Origin: Adineta ricciae
Lineage: Eukaryota; Rotifera; Eurotatoria; Adinetida; Adinetidae
NCBI GenBank assembly: GCA_905250025.1
Contig: CAJNOJ010000170.1
Location: 124,001-188,000 of the forward strand
Length of the DNA: 64,000 bases
Reading direction: 5' to 3'
A program made the translations under genes and the position numbers. How positions within the stretch are numbered: the stretch's first letter is position 1; each line of letters starts with the position of its first letter. Below the pieces are notes generated by a model that worked only from the letters and a program-made list of their open reading frames with translations, ran no database searches and was not told where the DNA came from. Positions 58,452 through 64,000 of the stretch are shown here, one piece after another.

Positions 58452-59592
58452 TTATTCTTGTTCTTCTTTGAATGCCGTTGAAGCTGTTTCGAAGAAACTC
58501 ATCTTCTTCGTTTTTTCATCATAAAAACAGATTCGATCTGTTGTTTTCTCCAAAAGAAGATCACGACAGTGTTCGAGTTCTTCGATCGATTTATTCAATC
58601 TTTCAACGACTTGCTCCAGCGTTGGCCATGGATGCTTTCCTGATCCTAGATCAAACATTTGCGCACCCGCACGCCAAATCTTGTGCATAGCGAATTCCAA
58701 TGGTGCAGTTTTTTCGTTTCGAAAAGTATCATATCGCGTAAGATCCGTTACAAATGGATTAGTTGGCATATACGAATTCACGACCGTTATTCGAGGTTCT
58801 TTGCATGACTCGATGTTTGCCACGCCATGAACAATTTGACTGCCTGTTGAAAAGAGAAAAATAAGAATTTGCTTGGGAAAGAAAGTTGTTTTTTTTGTAA
58901 CCTTGCATAAATACACACGAGTTTGTTCCAAGATAATCGATCGTTCGAATAAATTCTTTCGGAACTTTGCCTTCATATTGTTCAATAAGACGAAAAGCTT
59001 CATCGGGAGATCGTTCGATAAGTTGCAATTCTCCTCCGATCGTTTCCGTCATATCACAAGCCAGAAGAATAAGAACGTAAGGTACGCTATCACGATGGAA
59101 CTGGTCAACTCGATCGAAACCTGGATAACCAAGATTGGTATGACTATAATTCGATTGAAGTGTAGTTGGCATTATTTGCACATCTCCAGTTATACGTGAG
59201 AGATGTTCGGCGATGCGTGGACAGCGGTTAAACTCTTGTAACCATTTACTACGATAAGCACCGAAACGAATTTTTGCTGGATGACGAGCGTCGCTTATCC
59301 GATAGGCCATTTCACGTTGAAGAATGGAATGGAGTACACGATAACCTTCGTCACTTAATACTCGAAATGGGCCAGTGTAGGCGAGTTGACTTTGACCAGT
59401 TGGTGAAACGGATTTGTTCAATTGAGGTGCTTTTGGTACATGTTTAAAACTGTCGAGTAGAACAACAAATTCAGGTTCAGTTAATTGTAAATGAATGTCT
59501 GGATCATAGATCGGTTCATCTGCATAGAATTCACTCTCAGAATCGAACAAAAGAGGAGCAATTGGATAATTGCCGTTCGTATGCACATTCAT
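58452..59592 (-). CDS. 2OG-Fe(II) oxygenase-like protein
   Basis: Two exons (58902-59592, 58452-58843; intron 58 nt), 360 aa. The pattern fits a 2-oxoglutarate/Fe(II) dioxygenase core. The proximal metal motif is HRD in DQFHRDSVPYVLILLACDM, followed by GGELQLIER, then a distal His in SQIVHGVANIES and an Arg in PRITVVNSYMP for 2OG binding. The N-terminal 60 residues are variable (MNVHTNGNYPIAPLLFDSES). The C-terminal part is helical and acidic (LEQVVERLNKSIEELEH). Substrate unknown. Such stand-alone proteins are more usual in fungi and bacteria, so horizontal origin is possible. Family assignment rests on the HxD..H..R pattern only. Confidence 0.65.
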
Positions 59593-60672
59593 TTTTCGCT
59601 GGTAAGATACTTGGTATTACTTTATCCTTCTTTAAATATTGTAAAGATAATGACTAGAATATGTATGTTCTTCTTGCTGGATTTTATCACCTTGTCTTAT
59701 CGTCATTAACCTATATAATATGTAGATTGATGGTACGTTTAGTTTTCTCTTCTCAATAAAATCTGAAATTGAAAGGAAACCACTAATAACGATAACAGCA
59801 TTATAAAACAGCTAAAAAATGCCACATGTTCAGCGATTGTTGCCTGATATTATGCATATCGTTGGTGATATAGTCTCTCGCTGTTTCATTCCTCATCTGG
59901 TTGACACAGCTTCTTCCCTTCTCCTTCTTTTTGCTAGTTTTCGGTTCCATAAAAGATGCTCCCCGGACAGTTCCTCCCGCGACGCTTGCTTCCCAGCGAC
60001 ATTTCCTCTTCAGGTCCAGATCTAGTCCTAATCAGAACTAAAACTCACTCTATGTAGCACCTTGACCCACATCTACACTCTCACTCTCAAGAAAAATGTT
60101 AACAAACAAATACTAGGAACGCTTCTGCAGACCGATGTCTATCGTACTAATCACCATCTATTCAGCTGCACTAGAGATAACGATTGTTATAAATATGAAA
60201 CGTGATTCATCGAACATTGTTTATCGATTGGCATTTAGCCATAGAGCGAAAGATACTTGCAGAGCACTTTATGTGCTAGATGCAAAACTTCAAGTTTCAA
60301 CCATATGTAAAAGTACGAAAAACGTATTACACGGCGAGTGGAACTGTTTCTACTACGAATACATGACGAGTTCGTTCGGATCTGTGGCGTTATTCTTCTA
60401 TTTACACCAGTTGAACTTTTCGCATTAAAGTTTCTCCATTGAAAACAAACAAAGTCAAATATGACAGTAATGAAAAGGTGGAAAAGTCCGCTTTGACAAT
60501 TTATATAAAGTCTATTATCTCTTGATGAACGAAGGCATTCACGTGAGCAATTTCAAAATACTCAAGTTTGACAAAGATGAATTCTGAAATATTGAATCTG
60601 TCAACTTGAAAATAAATTTGCATCAGATAACATTTATAAGTTCTTCGATAAAACCTCATTTGAACTTCAAAC
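59593..60672. other. Gene-poor stretch
   Basis: About 1.1 kb. The ORFs 59819-60025 and 60135-60428 lack domains. The segment 59930-60020 is locally GC-rich. Promoters for the oxygenase (minus) and the 7TM gene (plus) must be here. Confidence 0.45.
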
Positions 60673-61555
60673 ATGGCAACAAACACTGAAATTCTATTTC
60701 TGGCTTTTCATCTTGTACGTTTTATCTTAAATATTCTTATCTTCATCAGTTCATCCATATTTCTTCTATTCGGATGTTTACACGAACAACTTCAAAGATC
60801 AAAACGACATTGGTTAATATTTAATTTATGCGTATCGATGATCATTTTTTCGATTATTAACGCTGTGTTTTCAATGTTACCATTGGCACCGACGTATCTA
60901 ACAAGTCTAGCTGCTCAAATATGTACATTGCAACATTTCCTCGAGGATGTTGTTCAAGGACAAGTAGCATATTCGTTCGTTGCAATGGCTGTTCATCAAC
61001 TCGGATCAGACGAATGGAAAAATCGAAGTTTGTTTTGGTTTGGGTAAGTTTTCTCATATAAATCCATTGAAAATGAACTCATTCAATTTAAGATCATGTA
61101 TTCTCATTCAATGGTTATGTTCATATCTTCTCCCATTACCCCAAATTCTCATGTCGAATGTTTATATCTGCTTTGCATTTCTTCCCAATCGATTTTTCGC
61201 ACTTTACAGTGCTATATTTCTTCTTGTTTTGCCCGTTTTTCTTCATTTATTGGTTTATGTTCTTGGAAAACTTATGGTTAAACATCATGCAAACAATCCA
61301 CAAATCCATCCGGTTGATCATGTCAATGAAATAGAGATTGACCATTCATCATTAATGTCATATGTTTTCATCATGGGTTTACTATTTGATATAATTGGTT
61401 ATGCACCAAGGTGTTTACTTGGTGTTGTTGACTATAAATTGAAGAAAAGCATCGCGATTTACGCAGGTTTAGAAATCCTTCCATCGTTATGTTTAATGAT
61501 CTGCATTGGTTTATTGTTTAAAATGAACAAAGAAATTCGAAAGAAAATTCTTTCG
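60673..61555 (+). CDS. 7TM receptor-like protein, 3' end cut by gap
   Basis: Two exons (60673-61043, 61093-61555; intron 49 nt), about 278 aa before the n. Multi-pass membrane protein with GPCR-like layout: TM1 LNILIFISSSIFLLFGCLH, TM2 HWLIFNLCVSMIIFSIINAVF, TM3 region DVVQGQVAYSFVAMAVHQL. Then come WLCSYLLPLPQILM, YSAIFLLVLPVFLHLLVYV, SLMSYVFIMGLLFDIIGYAP and LEILPSLCLMICIGLLF. All seven helices are present; the cut falls in the basic tail (KEIRKKILS). No DRY motif, so an atypical orphan receptor. Only a short C-terminus is lost. Confidence 0.75.
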
Positions 61556-61556
61556 N

Positions 61557-61869
<313 letters not shown>

Positions 61870-62452
61870 GACTTGTTTCAATTGCTTTTTTTTGCGAGTT
61901 AAAACTATTTAATAACAACTTTAAAAGCAATCGACTTTTTTCACAAACTCCACCAAAAAGGATCGTAAAATGTTCGCACTTTGTAAACAACCGACGGGAT
62001 CAATTGTAAAATTTTAGTATATACAATTCGATGCTTAAAATTACCTAAACGTACCCATACGTTATACAGGTGTCATTGTTCGTACTTCTGATACGCCCTA
62101 AGCATGATATTTCGTTTGCACTTTTCTCTGATTAGTCACAACCTTTCACCGACTGGAAAACATTCGTACGAAAAAGTGTGCACTTCATCATTCTTAATCG
62201 ATACATCAATGAAATGTTTCTTGTTTTTCAAGTAAGCTACTGAAAGAAGTCATTTTGAGAGACGCAAAGATACGCTCGAAGAATTCTTTTGCCCATTCTT
62301 CAATAAAACTAATGACAAAATTTATATAAAGGAGAGTGTTGCTAAGCATTGTTCGTGTCCTGCTGTTAACTAATTGAAAATGTGTTTAGGAAAAAAGCAT
62401 CTTGATAGGAATGAGTTAGTTCTATTCGAGAACGACAATTAGAAGAGAAACT
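61870..62452. other. Intergenic, copy of 55572-56152
   Basis: No gene. Diverged from the first copy by substitutions and by small indels, including a rearranged segment near 61930-62010. Confidence 0.5.
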
Positions 62453-62852
62453 ATGTTGATTTCATCGACATCAAGAATCGTCAGGTAAGTGAAAAGCCAA
62501 AACGAATATTTCAATGCAAATATTCTATGTTTAGTAATCGTATTTTCACTCGAAAAAGTATTATATTATTCACAGCTATTATTCTTGGTTTTACTGTAGT
62601 TATTATGACTATTATGATTCCATTAGTTACAAAAAGAATTCCTTTACCAAGCACGATGAACACCACCAATGGTATATAGAGAGCTTTCGAAGTGTTTTTT
62701 TCTTTCGTAAGGAGGAATTCTTTTTAGGAACGACACCAACACTTTTGGTTCGAACTTCCTCAACTACAACTATGAAAACGTTTACAAATGAGATTTTGAC
62801 TTCCTATTCGAGTGTAATTTCAACAGCTTTGAGTAATCACACAATCAAATGA
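62453..62852 (+). CDS. Small single-pass membrane protein, copy 2
   Basis: Same three exons as copy 1 (62453-62484, 62535-62671, 62728-62852), 97 aa, all splice signals kept. Changes include GFAVVI to GFTVVI in the helix, KSIPLP to KRIPLP, MNITN to MNTTN and YSNVIS to YSSVIS. Reading frame is intact, consistent with an allele or recent duplicate. Confidence 0.6.
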
Positions 62853-63049
62853 CTGATTGAATCGTATCGTTTGTAAGTCATATTATTTTCGATGATTTCA
62901 AACTCGAGAATGGAAGATTTACGATCAGCAATATGTAGAATTTTTATTCGATTTGAAATTTTATTGATAAATTATCATACTTTCAAAAAAAAAGAAATCT
63001 TTTCTAATTCTTGTATAACATATGTCGATTGAAATTAACGATAGCACTT

Positions 63050-63882
63050 TCAAACTTCAGTTTTCACTTGATCTTTGTTCTTATGATACATCTCATCAAG
63101 AACAATTCGAATTTGTTTCGTTTGGACTAAATAATAACTTCGAGTTCAATGAGATTTATTCGAAGAATCAGATTTTACCTCCTGTCTCTGGACTCGGGAT
63201 TCCATTCGTTCTGACACGTTGATCGTGCAGTTGCCGATTCATTGCAATTGCGTCTTTACCTATACATAACAAACGAAGCAAAGTTTGATCTAAATGAATT
63301 TTCACGTATTGTCATACTATTCAAGTTGAATAATATTCCGATCATTATTGAAATAATTGTTCCTGTTCGACCATGACCACCCCTACGTCAGTATTGTCTT
63401 CATTTGAAAACTAGAATTAGATTCTTACCAACAGTGAACGAGAACAACTTGTCCTTTTTTCACTCGTTCGCAAAGTTCAAGACAAAACTCGAGAACACGC
63501 TGATTATCTTGATGAACTGACTGATCACGAATTGGAAATGAAATAAATTCCATTTGACGATCAACTAAATACCGAAAACTATCAACCTGCGCACTATTCT
63601 TCTTTGTCTAATACCTTCCGCTGCATGTTCTAACATCGTCTGTTGATACGGTGTAAATCTTTTCAATTCTTCAATTTCCATAATATTAACCACAACTTCA
63701 ACACCAGCATCGATAATTTGTCGTGTTAAACGTCGATGAGCATCGGGATCTGTCTGTCCGGGATATGCACTTGCTAATAAAAGATTTGGAATAACTAAAC
63801 AATGAGGAGAAGAATTTAGACATCGAAGTATTTCTTCATTTACCCCAGTGCGAATAAGCCGTTGGACCACGCGCGGATTCAT
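63050..63882 (-). CDS. Dual-specificity phosphatase-like protein, copy 2
   Basis: Same exon structure as copy 1, start at 63882, stop near 63050. Conserved core VLVHCW/GGHGRTGT is intact. Changes include PHVVQRLIHTGVSEE to PRVVQRLIRTGVNEE, YPGERNPDAHQ to YPGQTDPDAHR, and a C-terminal QVKTEV for QGKTKA. Above the start the frame that looked open in copy 1 is broken by an extra T, showing the region is 5' UTR. The window ends 118 bp further on. Confidence 0.8.
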
Positions 63883-64000
63883 TGGCTTGACTCAATGCTA
63901 TAGGTGATAAAGTCGTCATAGGTGTAGCTTTGCTGAATACACCGTTCTCTTAATATGTCGAGATTGAAATAGAGATTTTCTGTTTTGTTTCTCTTCCTCT

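Overview
The window looks like nuclear DNA of a bdelloid rotifer. It is AT-rich, genes are compact, most introns are about 50-60 nt GT..AG introns, and a typical animal gene set (CCDC61, complex III core 1, eIF5, AOAH, GPCRs, ubiquitin E2s) sits among genes rare or absent in other animals. The latter are two DYW-type PPR proteins, a SleB-type cell-wall hydrolase, an AI-2E-type permease and a 2OG-Fe(II) oxygenase-like protein. Known bdelloid biology (DYW PPRs, many horizontally acquired genes, expanded rotifer GPCR and NHL families) fits this. I cannot name the genus.

Layout. 1-6.6 kb: two diverged PPR-DYW genes facing away from each other, with a truncated cobalamin adenosyltransferase (MMAB) between. 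7.4-12.3 kb: CCDC61 and a mitochondrial core-1/MPP-beta-like gene, both minus. 13.3-18.7 kb: an MBL-like protein, an unknown 262-aa protein, a GPCR and gene relics. 19.4-28.2 kb: AI-2E-type transporter and an LRR-like membrane protein, with a 3.84-kb block present twice in direct orientation across an 'n'. 28.9-34.9 kb: small unknown gene, AOAH, a rotifer-type multi-domain membrane protein, another unknown. 35.3-38.8 kb: tRNA-Gln, a perfect 54-bp-arm palindrome, SleB-like hydrolase, a divergent eIF5. 39.1-43.7 kb: intronless LDLa/EGF/7TM receptor. 46.5-50.8 kb: NHL beta-propeller protein. 53.2-53.6 kb: a two-exon CS-alpha-beta defensin-like prepropeptide. 55.1-64 kb: two E2 enzymes, a small membrane protein, a dual-specificity phosphatase, a 2OG oxygenase-like gene and a 7TM gene, followed after another 'n' by a second copy of the E2/membrane protein/phosphatase block.

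Four single 'n' characters (2852, 6406, 24376, 61556) mark scaffold joins. At three of them the flanking sequence is duplicated: an unmerged 221-bp overlap, a diverged 3.84-kb copy, and a diverged copy preceded by an 86-bp inverted tag. These are best read as unmerged alleles or contig overlaps unless long reads show otherwise, so the second copies should not be counted as paralogues yet.

Functional themes: organelle RNA editing and respiration (PPR-DYW, core 1, MMAB), defence against bacteria (AOAH, defensin-like peptide, SleB-like hydrolase), surface sensing (GPCRs, LDLa receptor, NHL and LRR-like proteins) and ubiquitin/phosphatase signalling.
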